The notes below the pieces were generated by a model. The model had not been told where the DNA came from, did not search any database, and was given only the letters and a program-made list of their open reading frames with translations. The translations under genes and the position numbers were made by a program. 64,000 nt of DNA, taken from the NCBI RefSeq assembly GCF_022512515.1, contig NZ_JAKWBK010000003.1, positions 1 to 64,000 on the forward strand, read 5' to 3'. Below are positions 19,617 through 30,148 of the stretch, one piece after another. Source of the DNA: Paraniabella hibiscisoli (GTDB lineage Bacteria; Bacteroidota; Bacteroidia; Chitinophagales; Chitinophagaceae). Within the stretch, counting starts at the first letter, position 1, and the number at the start of each line of letters is the position of its first letter.

Positions 19617-20631
19617 ATGAAATTAAATCATGAAGAAGCGTCGGCTAACGCTGCCGGGCTTTTTACATTGGCATTGCGCTGGGTTATCGGCTGGACCTAT
19701 TTTTCTGCGTTCTGGAGACGACTCATTCTTGAAAACAAGTTGATCCCCGGCGAAGCCGGTTATATCGGCGAAAAGTTTAATCATTTTCTTCCTAATGCAT
19801 TAGGCATAAAACCCATTATTGAGTACCTCGTTTCTCATCCTGATTCCCTGTACATTTCGATGATAGCTTTTACTATTATAGAAGCGGTTGTTGGGTTATT
19901 GATGATACTTGGATTATTTACACGGCTGATGAGCATTGGTGTTATGCTGCTTGCCCTGGGCATATTGCTGGGCTCAGGCTGGCTGGGCACTACATGCCTT
20001 GACGAATGGCAGATTGGCGTATTGGGCATTGCCGGGGATTTACCATCTTCCTGGCCGGCAGCAGCACTTTTCTATGGATCACTACCTGGTAAAAAAGGGG
20101 CACCCGGTAAGCAGTACCAAATGGTTCTCCCTTATAGGATCAGGACGACTGCCCTTCAAAAATCAGCGCCGACTGGTTTTAATGTCCTCCGTTCTTATAG
20201 CGGCCATCACCCTGTTGACGAACCAGTATTTCCATGGGGGCGTTTGGGGCACCCTGCATAATAAATCGGTGAAGCCAAGGATTGAGCTATCTGATATTCG
20301 CTATCAGGCTGATGAGCTACATTTTCAACTGTTCAGAACAGAGGGAGCTGATGTATACGGTTCTTTTCTCATTGAAATAGCAGTACTGAATGAAAGCGGG
20401 GACCGGGTGCTATCATTAGGCCAAAGAGAACTGTCACAGCTTCTTCCGGGAAACATTCGCAACCATTATGTTGCCCAGGTAAAACCAGGAAAGCATAGCC
20501 TGGTTATACCATTAGGTGCTAAAGCAGATCTGTCCATTCCACTAAAAGGTTTAAATACGAATCAAACCTATCGCATCCAATTAACCGATATCAGCGGATT
20601 AACCTGGGATGCCGGTTTTAAAATTCATTGA
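19617..20631 (+). CDS. DoxD-DoxA type protein (thiosulfate:quinone oxidoreductase-like; two frameshifts)
   Basis: The N-terminal half is a DoxX/DoxD membrane domain: LALRWVIGWTYFSAFWRR, FTIIEAVVGLLMILGLFTRL, LGILLGSGWLGTTCLDEWQI. After two single-base losses (near 20035, G run; near 20069, T run) the frame continues through DHYLVKKGHPVSSTKWFSLI, a TM helix, and a DoxA-like periplasmic domain (NQYFHGGVWGTLHNKSVKPR, LFRTEGADVYGSFLIE). Total about 339 residues. In archaea DoxD and DoxA form thiosulfate:quinone oxidoreductase; in Bacteroidota the two are fused and the substrate is unproven. No sulfur-oxidation genes adjoin it. Confidence 0.78.
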
Positions 20632-20714
20632 GCAATTGTTCCGTTTTTATTACTGAACGCATCAAAACCATTTCTATGTTCAGTAGTTTCCAGAGTCTGC
20701 ATTACTCAAAAAAC

Positions 20715-20740
20715 AGCCCCCGGGTAGACACCCAGGGGCT
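20715..20740. terminator. Hairpin terminator-like element
   Basis: AGCCCCCGGGT and ACCCAGGGGCT form 11-bp arms with one mismatch around a 4-base loop, with an A run on the left and TTATCT on the right. It could end the DoxD gene or the minus-strand sensor gene. The rest of 20741-21213 shows no gene. Confidence 0.55.
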
Positions 20741-21213
20741 TATCTAATCTAACCTAAACTCCAATAAACTTTACCAGCAACGCAAAAGCATTGCTATTAA
20801 GGTTGTACTTAATTGAATTATTCATAAAATGGGGGCTGCAAAGCGATGCGTCCAGACCTTACTAAACAGTTGTTGACATTATTGATATTTTGGCAATTAT
20901 TTGACCCCGTATAAGGATCAGTGTATATACCAATCCTATTATCTTACTCTTAAAACAGATTCATATCGTCTTATTTTCTATCATCATTCAATCTCCTTCC
21001 TAAAAAATATACCAGTATCACGGGCTTTCCACCCCATCAACACCGTACCTATTTGCACAAACCAATAAAACACCCTTTACCATACCAACACTGCCGCCGA
21101 GCTCGATACCTGTACATGCGAAGTTCAAGCTGCTGCAGTTAAATGCATTTCTTCAGCATGCCAATTTTTAGCCAATTTGTATCAACGGATACCAGGTAGA
21201 TGATAATCTGACC

Positions 21214-24200
21214 CTATTTTTCTCCAGGTTGGGCTGGCAACGTTAAAACAAACACATTGAGCCCGTCTATTGCCTGTAACTGCAAGGTGCCCCTGTGTAA
21301 AAGCGCCAGGGATTTTGACAGAGCCAGGCCAATACCAGTTCCCGGCTGATTTTTGTTTTGCTTTAAACGGGTAAAGGTTTCAAACACTTTTTCCCGGTCT
21401 TCGATGGCGATCAACGGCCCGTTACTGGCTACGCGGATCTGCACTGTATGAGCATCCCTGTTATGCGTTGCCGACAGGTCTACCCTTCCGTCGCCATACT
21501 TTATAGCGTTATCCAGTAGGTTGGTAATGATCTTGGTAAGCGCATCGCGGTCTGCATATACCTGTGTTAGCCCTTTATCTATCTCAGATTGAAACACAAT
21601 TCCCTTCTCCTTTATAAGCGGATCAAAAATAAAATAGATAGACTCGAGCAAGGGAGCCAGCTCTATGAACTCCGGCTGCAATTGCACCTGGGCACTCTCG
21701 GTCTTTTTAGGTAAGTAACTGATTGATCAGCTGTATAGCTCTTTGTACCCCCTCCTCCATAATGGTAAGATATTTCTGTGTGCGTGGCAGGTCCCTACTA
21801 TCATATTTAGCCATTTCGAGGGGGGCCTTTAGCAAAGTTACCGGCGCTCTTATCTCATGAATAACATGGGTAAAAAATTCTGTTTTAGATGCATAAATCT
21901 CTTTCTCTTTTTGAATTTCATATAACAATGTGGTTCGCTTTTGTTTTTGCGCTAACCGCTTTTTATAATACCTGAATGATAGCAATATCAAAATGACTAA
22001 TACCAGAATATAGATCAAATAGGCCCAAATAGTGGTGTAAAAAGGTCCAAGTATGGTAATCCTTAAAGCTCTCTCGTTTTGCTGCCACATCCCGTTGCTG
22101 CTGGTAGATTTTACTTTGAAAGTATAATTGCCCGGAGGCAACCCTGTAAAGCTCACATTGTCGCGGCCTTTAATATAATGCCAGTCTTTATCAAGGCCTT
22201 CCATTTTATAAGCATATTGAACTCCCTCAAGAGAAGCATAAGTAAGCGCGGCAAAGTCGATATCAAAAGATGACTGGTCATACGTAAACGTAATGTCGTC
22301 GGTGACCAAAGTTGATTGTTTTAGAATACCTTTTTTATTAATATAAAGTCGTTTATTCTGCACTGAAATGCCGGTAATATAAAGAGGCGGCGTGAAACCA
22401 GCCTGTTGTATAAGCCTTGGATTAATACGTATCAATCCACTTTGGGTGCCTATATAAACATACCCATTTCTGGCTTTGTAAGAACCAATATAAGAAAACT
22501 GGCCACCAGAGAATTCTTTTATCTGTTGATAATTAGTGACGGTTTGAGTACGCGGATCAAAAAACACCACCCCGCCCGCCGTAGTTACCCAAAGGCCTCC
22601 GTCATCATCTTCTACGAGGCCGGTTACAATATTGGATGGAAGACCATTCCTGGTTGTAAAAATACGGACATTAGTGTTTTTAGCATTCACCTGTATCAAC
22701 CCGTTCCCTGTACCCAACCACAGGTTACCATCTCTTGCAATAATTAAAGCAGAATTAATACCAGTCGGTAAAATATCCTCCCCTCGTACCGTTATCTTCA
22801 ATTGCCCTTGTAGCTTCTGTTTGGCATTATAGAAAAACAAACCATGACACAGCGCCCAGATTGTGCCATCAGCAGCTTGCGCTATAGCGTTATAAGGTGT
22901 AAGCTGCGGAAAGTTGTTGGCTGTAGTAAATTGGCGGGTAAGCTTGTTATACTTACAAATCCCTTGAGTTGTGCCTACCCAAATTATGCGACCATCAGCA
23001 TCGGGATAAATTGACATGATACGGTTACTTTTCAGATCATGTATACCCGGTCCTTCCGTAAAATGTTTAATAACTTTTTCGTTGTTAATATCCATCACAT
23101 CAATTCCCTGCCGCCACGCACCTATCCATAGTTTATTGCTATCAATCCCCATCCCTAACAGATCTACTCCCGAAAGCCGGCCGGTTTTACTCTGTGTAGA
23201 ATAGCTTGTAAACTGCCGGGTTGTTGTATTAAACCTGTTCAAGCCATTATCTCCGGATATCCATATATCTCCTTTGGCGTCTTCCACAATATTGGTAAAT
23301 ATCTTTCCCTTTATACTATTAGCACTGTTCCCGGACGTATAAATCTCAAAAGCACTGCTCACCGGCGCATAATAACTCACACCGTTTTGATAAGTAGCAC
23401 ACCATATACCCCCTCCAGATCCTTGCAAAGCGCCTGTACATCATTTGCGGCAAGCGAATTCCGGCTCAAAACATTTTCCTGAATCTTGTCCCTTACAAGA
23501 CCAGAACTATCCAATATATAGATGCCTCTGTTAGTAGCCATCCAGAATTCGTTGGCATTTATTTTAACGAAATTACGTACTGTTACATCTTTTAAGAAGC
23601 TACCGTCTATTCGCAAAGATGTTACTTCTTGCGATCGTGTATTAAATGATCTTAGCCCCTGCATACCACCTACCCATAGGGTTCCATTGTCCTTCTCGAA
23701 AATCTGAAACACCTTCCTGATACTTGCGGGTTGCAAATCAGTGTTAACCGGGAAAAAGTAAATCGCCGCTTATCAGGATTCCATAGCCCCAGCTCACCGC
23801 TTTCGGTGCCCACCCACATCTGCTTATCTTGAGTAACGATAATATCACTGTATTGCTTTTGTTCGGGGTTACCATATAATACTGCTTCCTTTTTTGCGGG
23901 TCACATTCATAAATGCGGGGACCAGTAGAAAACCATACTTTTCCAAAAGCATCTTCAGTCATTCCATACACTACGCCATCCGGTGCTTTTTTACGGGAAG
24001 CAACTGTTCAGTAGTATCATCAAAAACAAAAACCCCTTTATTGGTAGAAAGCCATAAAGAGCCATTACTGTGTACGATCATTTCCCATACATAAAGAGGG
24101 CCTGTAATTCTTTTTCCATTGGAAATATTACGGAAAACTTTAAAATTTTTCCCGTCAAACCGGTTCAGTCCATCCGCAGTACCGAACCAAATAAATCCTT

Positions 24201-24336
24201 TCTTGCCCTGTACAACGCAGAATACAGTATTATTACTTAGCCCTGACGTATTATCGAAATTGGTAAAAACATGCAACTGTCCTTTAGCAGCGTATACGTT
24301 CAATAAGAAAACAATAGCATACACCAGCATTGGCAT
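21214..24336 (-). CDS. Reg_prop/Y_Y_Y sensor histidine kinase, HTCS-like but without receiver/HTH (about five frameshifts)
   Basis: A signal-peptide start (MPMLVYAIVFLLNVYAAKGQ) is followed by repeated beta-propeller (reg_prop) units such as GFIWFGTADGLNRFDG, GDIWISGDNGLNRFN and GGLWVTTAGGVVFFD. Then come a Y_Y_Y domain (DITFTYDQSSFDIDFAALTY, GLPPGNYTFKVKSTSSNGMW), one TM (TIWAYLIYILVLVILILL), HisKA with FFTHVIHEIRAPVTLLKAP (phospho-His in HEIR) and HATPase with LLDNAIKYGDG and GTGIGLALSKSLALL. It ends LTLPAQPGEK. Breaks near 23975, 23890, 23735, 23425 and 21705 split it into five pieces. Canonical HTCS proteins continue with a receiver and AraC HTH; here those are absent, and two separate receiver-AraC genes lie nearby. 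Confidence 0.85.
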
Positions 24337-24961
24337 ACGTCCTTTTGAAGAGTATGCACCATTGAAAAAGCAGACATTGACAGAATCAATAATATTTAAG
24401 ACTAGTTAGATGATTCAAATTTAGTGTAAAATGAACGGCTATGCTAAACGGTTCAAAAAATGAGACGTGAAAACAAATTCAGGGCCTACTCTTTTTACCT
24501 AAATCATATGATACAAATAACAAAAAAACTGGCACGTATGGTAAACTAATTTCAGTCGTTTTTATTCAACTTTAACAGTACGACACTTACGTATGTTCGT
24601 GTTTTTCGAAAGTGACTGCAAGCAGTCAGATGGCTCGCGAACGGACTGTTTTATATTGGCGTTGAAGTTATTCCATTCAAAAATACAATAGCAGGCATAT
24701 TGCCTTATTAATGCTGGATGAAGATTTCAAATGCATGTCGGCAGAAAGCTCCTTTTTCTTTTACTCAACCTTCCATCATCTATCTGCACTATCCCCTTCG
24801 AAAAGGTATGGCAGGTAATCAATATGTCTCATTAAAATATGCAACATGAAAGTCTTAATATTATTACGCTATAGATGATGAGCCCTTCGCTCACTAACCG
24901 AAGGCAAAGCAAAAACGCTCACCCGCCAATATCTCCAAAATCAAATTAAAAATAAACCACT
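24337..24961. other. Intergenic region, no gene supported
   Basis: About 625 bases between divergent genes, probably holding promoters for the sensor (minus) and the small protein at 24962 (plus). I see a short CTGCAAGCAG palindrome near 24617 but no RNA gene or convincing open frame. Confidence 0.5.
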
Positions 24962-25279
24962 ATGGATTTTTCAAAGATTACCAACGAGAAAGTAAAACAG
25001 GCTATTGAGGCATTAGATGCCGGCGATAAAAGTTGGTATACATTCTTTATTGCAGATCCTCAAATGACCGACGATGGTAACAAAGTAGATTTTAAAACTT
25101 TCTTTTCAAAAGCATTAGGTACTGAGAAATTCAGCACAATTGACAAAGTAGAAAACGAAGGCAAAGATGTATACGGCAGCTTCAAAGCCGGCCAATGGGG
25201 TACCTTCAAAGTCTTCTTTAAATTTCACTTAAATGCTGAGGGCAAGTTTGAGCGACTTGACATCGGGCAGTCGCATTAA
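24962..25279 (+). CDS. Small hypothetical protein, possibly NTF2/SnoaL-like
   Basis: 105 residues: MDFSKITNEKVKQAIEALDA, then GDKSWYTFFIADPQMTDDGN, an FKTFFSKALG segment and strands KDVYGSFKAGQWGTFKVFFK and FKFHLNAEGKFERLDIGQ. A helical start with a conserved Trp followed by antiparallel strands suggests an NTF2-like fold, but this is a guess from pattern. Cytoplasmic, no signal peptide. Intact frame. Neighbours give no hint of function. Confidence 0.6.
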   Translation: MDFSKITNEKVKQAIEALDAGDKSWYTFFIADPQMTDDGNKVDFKTFFSKALGTEKFSTIDKVENEGKDVYGSFKAGQWGTFKVFFKFHLNAEGKFERLDIGQSH

Positions 25280-25627
25280 CCGGTAAGACATAGAGGTTGG
25301 CAGCACTTAGGTTTGACGACGGCAGGAAATTATGATGAAATGATCCCATCCGGCGACAATGGTAATCTTTTATTCATGAATAAATATCAGCATCTCCTGT
25401 ATATGCAAAGAAGGGCCCTTTTATACATAAATTACTAAATAGATGAATGACAAATGGAATCAACTCACCGGCATGAGAAGGTTTCAGATCGAAAAACCCA
25501 AAAAGTTTTGTAACGCTCTGATTCAGAAAACTACGAATCTTTTCATAGGTCATACCGTAAGGCATTGACAACTCAACTATTTATTAGCGTGAGCTATAAG
25601 TCATTACGTTTTACCATCATCGTCCGC
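25280..25627. other. Intergenic region, no gene supported
   Basis: About 350 bases. A 65-codon minus-strand open frame (25374-25571) has no family features and I do not call it. Confidence 0.4.
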
Positions 25628-26409
25628 CTAAACGGTCCCCTCATTTCTTCGTTTTAAATACTCTCTCAGGTAACTCAAAGGAGCTTTACCAAACTTCCTT
25701 TTGAAGCTCTTGGTAAACTGTGAGGGAGATGAAAAACCTGTCAAAATGGATATTTCATTGATCTTGTAACGGCCTTCGTGCATTAAAGCAGCAGCTCTTT
25801 TCAACCTTACCTGTTCTATTATTTCGTAGGGTGAATAGCTGGAAGTCATCCTTATTTTCCGGTACAATGACGAGCGGCTCATATGTAACTGCTCGGCAAG
25901 GAATTCGATGCTGAGGAACGTATTTCCTATATGTGTTTCAATTAACAGGTGCAGCTTGGCCAGGAATTGCTGATCGCTAAGTGTGGAAACTGAATCATCA
26001 GGGTGTCGCCGCTCCTTTCAAACCGTTCCTTTAATTTTAACCTATTTTGTAAAATACTGAATACCTGAGCATCAAGATAGGCCGGAGAAAAAGGCTTTTC
26101 AATATATACGTCAGCGCCTTTTTGTAAACCAGAGACCTTATCTTCTAAATCACTTTTTGCACTCAATATGATAATGGGTATATGACTAAACTCCTTGTTT
26201 AATTTGATCATCGAACAAAGCTGAAAGCCATCAATATCAGGCAAAATAATATCAATAATAATCAGGTCAACCTGTATATTGCGTAAAATCGTCCATGCCT
26301 CTTCGCCGTTAAAGGCCGAAGCCACAATATAATTGCCACCCAGGATATCTGTTAACAAATCCACGAGCACTTTATCATCGTCTATTATAAGTATCGCCGG
26401 TTCCCTCAT
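25628..26409 (-). CDS. Response regulator with AraC-type HTH (one frameshift)
   Basis: The receiver domain begins MREPAILIIDDDKVLVDLLT with phospho-acceptor Asp at about 53 (IIIDIILPDIDGF), Ser/Thr switch LSAKSDLEDKVSG and Lys in YIEKPFSPAYL. One missing A near 25981 breaks the frame; restored, it reads SDQQFLAKLHLLIETHIG and then the HTH_18 domain (AEQLHMSRSSLYRKIRM, ILTGFSSPSQFTKSFKRKFG). About 260 residues. The open frame extends eight codons upstream (26433) but MREP is the family-like start. It is a paralogue of the divergent regulator at 27399. It probably receives phosphate from the nearby reg_prop kinase, which lacks a receiver (inference). Confidence 0.85.
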
Positions 26410-27398
26410 ATTATTACCTATGGTTAAGCGCAAACAATTTGTATGCAGTAGCTGGTATCAGGCAAACCTGGCAAAGCAGCTCCAGTATATATGCAGCAAG
26501 TGGCAACATCACGATAGCTGTTAAAAAGCGCCTTCATTTCGTTTTACCCTTTATATAAGATTGTGTTAAAAAAGTATAAAGTTTTATAGCTACGTGAAAT
26601 CATATGCCTAATTCTCCCATGCCTATTAATAACCTTTACCCTTGCCAATTACCTCGAACCTATACCACTTGAGAAGCCATTCCCATACGCTTTTTTATGA
26701 TGAACCTTAAATAAAAAGCTTCCTTGTAAAATTTAAAAGGGCATGCGCTCAGCGGTAGGGGTATGATGCTATCATATATATATTAAAATAGCCTATAAAA
26801 ACTTTATAAAACCAAAAATAATAGTTTTGGTTTCTTGAAATAAATGCGCCACCAAATTGACACGCACAAGCAATACAATGACACGCTATAGCAATTTAAA
26901 AGAGCTTGGTGAGTTTCAGGAACCTTCTGATCAAAATAAAACAGGCCGTACATCCATTATTACAATTCAAATATTTAAATTTGAATAATCAATAGTGAAA
27001 TGACCCCTTCTTATTGGCACCTGCCCTCTAAACTCAATAGCAATATATGCCGGGCTCTGTTTGGCGTATATCCTGCGAACTATCGCCACAAATATGTTGG
27101 CAAAGGGATTATTTTTAACAGTCATGAACGAACCGCATATTTTAATGAATACGGAACTTTAAATGTGGTACCGGCCCACCAAAGTAAATTTGCGGTAACA
27201 ATAAAACGACACCCGCTTCATCGAGGCATATATAATTATATTACTTCTCCCCCGACCTTCCAAAGGCAGATTAAAAGAAGCAGTCACGATTGCTATCAAA
27301 GCCACTATAAAGGATATAATAAGCACCCTGTATATAGCCATTGGCAAACAAAAGCTTATGAACCTAATTTCTAAACATTCTTACTCCCCAATTATTTT
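26410..27398. other. Intergenic region between divergent regulators
   Basis: About 990 bases separate the two divergent receiver-AraC genes. An open frame at 27000-27374 has no recognisable features. The region is AT-rich and likely carries both promoters and regulator binding sites, none of which I can pinpoint. Confidence 0.45.
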
Positions 27399-28153
27399 AT
27401 GCTGAAACAAACTATACTGGTTGTAGATGACGAAGAATTGGTTATTAATTTATTAACCGACCTTTTGGATTACGACTTCAATGTGCTTAGCGCTAACAGT
27501 GGAGAAGAGGCTATTCAGCATCTAAAGAATCACAATATCGCTATTGTAATATCGGATGTAGCTATGCCGGGCATGGACGGGTTTGAGCTTTGCGGCTTTA
27601 TAAAGAGAACCGGAAGCCTCAGCCACATACCGGTTATACTGCTAACCGCCAAAGCAGAGCTGGAGCATAAGATACAGGGGCTGCACTGGGGTGCCGATGT
27701 GTATCTCGAAAAACCTTTTTCACCCGATTATTTAAAAGCTCAGGTGATAAGCACATTACAGAACCGTACACGCGTGCAAGACTTCCTGCTACTGGAAAAA
27801 CAGAACCGCGATGCCGAAGAAAACAACGGCGAAAAAGGCTTTATCAGCCAATTACATAGTATTGTCGACGAATATATCGCTGATCCTATGCTCGACCTGG
27901 AGTTTCTGGCCAAACACCTGCACATGAGCCGGGCCTCACTCTATAGAAAGATAAAAACGCTGACGCCACTTACCCCTTATGAAATTGTAGAACAACGACG
28001 CCTTAAGCGTGCCACAGATCTTATACAAAAAAGCCAGTATAAAATGAACGAAGTAGCCATAATGAGCGGCTACAATTCAGCCTCCCAGTTCACTAAAAGC
28101 TTTAAAAAAGATTTGGTCAATCGCCGCTGCATTATGCCCGCAATAGGAAGTGA
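27399..28153 (+). CDS. Response regulator with AraC-type HTH (one frameshift near the end)
   Basis: The receiver starts MLKQTILVVDDEELVINLLT with phospho-acceptor Asp at about 53 (IVISDVAMPGMDGF), switch residue LLTAKAELEHK and YLEKPFSPDYLKAQ. After a short linker comes an AraC HTH_18 domain (AKHLHMSRASLYRKIKTL, IMSGYNSASQFTKSFKK). A missing A near 28108 changes the last 20 codons; repaired it ends RFGQSPLHYARNRK with TGA at 28151-28153. About 251 residues. It is a clear paralogue of the minus-strand regulator. It lies upstream of, and pointing toward, the surface-protein cluster, whose regulator it might be; this is only positional inference. Confidence 0.87.
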
Positions 28154-28161
28154 TGATGATG

Positions 28162-28233
28162 GATCTTAGATGATAATCCATAGACATCGACTATGAGCCA
28201 TGCTCTATGAACCATGATCTATCATCTAAGATC
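28162..28233. repeat. Inverted repeat with GATCTTAGATGATA arms
   Basis: GATCTTAGATGATA (28162-28175) and its exact reverse complement (28220-28233) flank 44 bases that contain further short repeats (CTATGAGCCATG / CTATGAACCATG). More TATCATC copies follow to about 28240. This resembles dispersed intergenic palindromic repeats. Confidence 0.6.
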
Positions 28234-28304
28234 TATCATCTGTCAACTTCTCTCATCACCCCTCCTATCTCCTGTCAATTGTCATTTTTGATCCCCTCTA
28301 TAAA

Positions 28305-28335
28305 ATAAGGGTCAACGTTTTAAGTCAACCCTTAT
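28305..28335 (-). terminator. Terminator of the BspA-like gene
   Basis: ATAAGGGT and ACCCTTAT arms, with a T-rich tail when read on the minus strand, just after the gene end at 28361. It is a diverged copy of the terminator at 30095-30124 behind the paralogous neighbour. Confidence 0.7.
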
Positions 28336-28360
28336 CTGTCTTATATATTATAGAACAGGT

Positions 28361-29921
28361 TTAGTTCTTTAAAACGGTTATCGTTTTCGAATACGTTTTG
28401 CTTCCATCTTTGTCTATTTGTGCAATACGAATAAACAGTTTACCCTCTTCTAAGGATGGTGTATCTGATTTTTTACAACTCACCATACAACAAGAAGCCC
28501 AAAAGCAATAACAAGCCAAACAGCGAACGGAATTTGCGTGTAGCACCGAGGCCAATAGCTCCCAGTGCCAAAACTCCAAGGCTCAGCAATAATGAATTAC
28601 TTTCTGATGCGCTTATTTCCAACTGGTATATTAAAGACTGCTCTGAATTTCCGTTAGTGGCTTTTGAGCTTACCCTGCCAATCCTGGTGAAGTTTTCACC
28701 GTCAACAGAGGCTTCAATTTCGAAATGATCGTTATTGGTTTCCGAAAAAGTGGTCCAACTTACCAGCAGGCGTTTATTTTTACTAACTGCTGTAATATCG
28801 CCCAATACTACAGGCAGCACTACAGCGCAACTTGCATTATAGGTATCGTTAAGGATAGTCCATCCCTGGCTGATCAGCTGATTTCGGTAAGCAACTGCAG
28901 CAGGGCCATAAGTCCGGCCATCTCCACCAATGGTCCTGTTAGTTACTGTAGGGTTATTTTCCGCCCAGCCCTTAAGGGTAAGACTATAGTTTTGACAATC
29001 CACAGCAGTGGTTAAAAAAGACAAACCAGTCGAATTTGGATTTAATCTCCAGTTTCCCAGGTTTTGATTAAAAGCAATAGCATTAACGAGCATATTGCTA
29101 AAAGTAGTAACCTTACGTACATCCCAGTTACCAATAGGCTGATTAAAAGCAAAAGCCTGGTGAAACATATAGCTCATATCGGTAACATTACCGGTATTCC
29201 AGTTATTCAGTGGCTGATTAAAAGAACTGGCCCCATAAAACATATTCTGCATATTCGTAACATTGCTCACGCTCCAGTTATTAAGCGGCTGATTAAAAGA
29301 GGCAGCCACATAAAACATATTCTGCATATTCATAACATTGCTCACGTTCCAGTTATTCAGTGGCTGATTAAAAGCTGTGGCTCCGCTAAACATAAAACTC
29401 ATGTTTGTTACGTTGGCGGTATTCCAGCTACCAATATTAGCGGGGCCATTTACCGAAGAGGAGGCACTAAACATCTCAGCCATGTTGGTTACATTGGTTA
29501 AGTCAGGTACATCAGTGGCCGAAATATTCAGATTAGGCGCTCCAGCAAAAGCTGCCTGCATGGTGCTCCAGGGTACGGTGCCCCATTGACTAATATCTCT
29601 AAGTCCATCGCGGCTGTTAGCATTGTTTCTGATAAAAAAGCGCCTGAAATTAGCGGGTTCAATCTGCAGTGTTAGCTCCGTATTGGCCGGGAGGTTGATG
29701 CCAGTAATAGTTACCGCACCGAAAGCACCCGTGTTAAAGCTCCCACTGCCGCTGCTGGCGCCATGAGCCCATGTATAGTTGACCACTCCCGCCGTTCCAG
29801 CTAAAAAATCTATTTGCGTGGTAGCAGCTGTAAACCTCCATTTGGTGATAAAATTCTGTGCCTGGCTGGCGTCAGCGCATAAAAAGAAGATCATTAAAAA
29901 CAATCCTATTTGTTTTCTCAT
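28361..29921 (-). CDS. Surface protein with BspA-like (DUF285) repeats and split-FN3 membrane-hairpin C-terminus
   Basis: A signal peptide (MRKQIGLFLMIFFLCADASQ) leads to about six BspA-like/DUF285 repeats of roughly 25 residues (units like NVTNMSFMFSGATAFNQPLN and FNQPLNNWNVSNV). The C-terminal module follows: LPVVLGDITAV, LLVSWTTFSETNNDHFEIE, ATNGNSEQSLIYQL. Then TM1 (SLLLSLGVLALGAIGLGA), basic turn TRKFR, TM2 (LFGLLLLLGFLLY), VSCKKSD with the lipobox-like Cys at 28475-28477, a linker, and the end FIRIAQIDKDG...TYSKTITVLKN. A frame change near 28480 splits the tail (one extra or two missing bases). About 520 residues. The BspA-type part probably mediates surface contacts; no T9SS sorting domain is present. 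Confidence 0.8.
29047..29440 (-). repeat. Tandem ~75-bp coding repeats (BspA-like units)
   Basis: Within the surface-protein gene the unit coding for FNQPLNNWNVSNVTNMQNMF recurs with a period of about 75 bases. At least four copies keep FNQPLNNW, and two diverged copies read FNQPIGNW and FNQNLGNW. Confidence 0.75.
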
Positions 29922-30094
29922 GTTACTTAGATTTAAAGATTGATAAGGAAGGAAACTATTTCATTTGATAAATGAATGTTTTGCAAAAAGCAGTTGTATC
30001 GGTTTATGAAGGTTTGACAATTTACCGATGAAGCAGAATACTACCACAATTTTACACAGGCTTCAACTGATTGATCTTGTACTATCTCTATAAA

Positions 30095-30124
30095 ATAAGG
30101 GTTAACGTTTAAGTTAACCCTTAT
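30095..30124 (-). terminator. Perfect hairpin terminator of the RCC1-like gene
   Basis: ATAAGGGTTAAC and GTTAACCCTTAT (12-bp perfect arms) enclose GTTTAA. It lies just downstream of the gene ending at 30149 and is a sister of the terminator at 28305-28335. Confidence 0.8.
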
Positions 30125-30148
30125 TAGTGTATATATTGCAGGACAGGT

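Noticed and set aside
25374..25571. 65-codon minus-strand open frame
   Set aside because: Short, no ribosome-binding context or family similarity that I can see.
27000..27374. 124-codon plus-strand open frame
   Set aside because: No hydrophobic, repeat or family pattern, atypical residue mix, and it lies in the AT-rich gap between divergent regulators.
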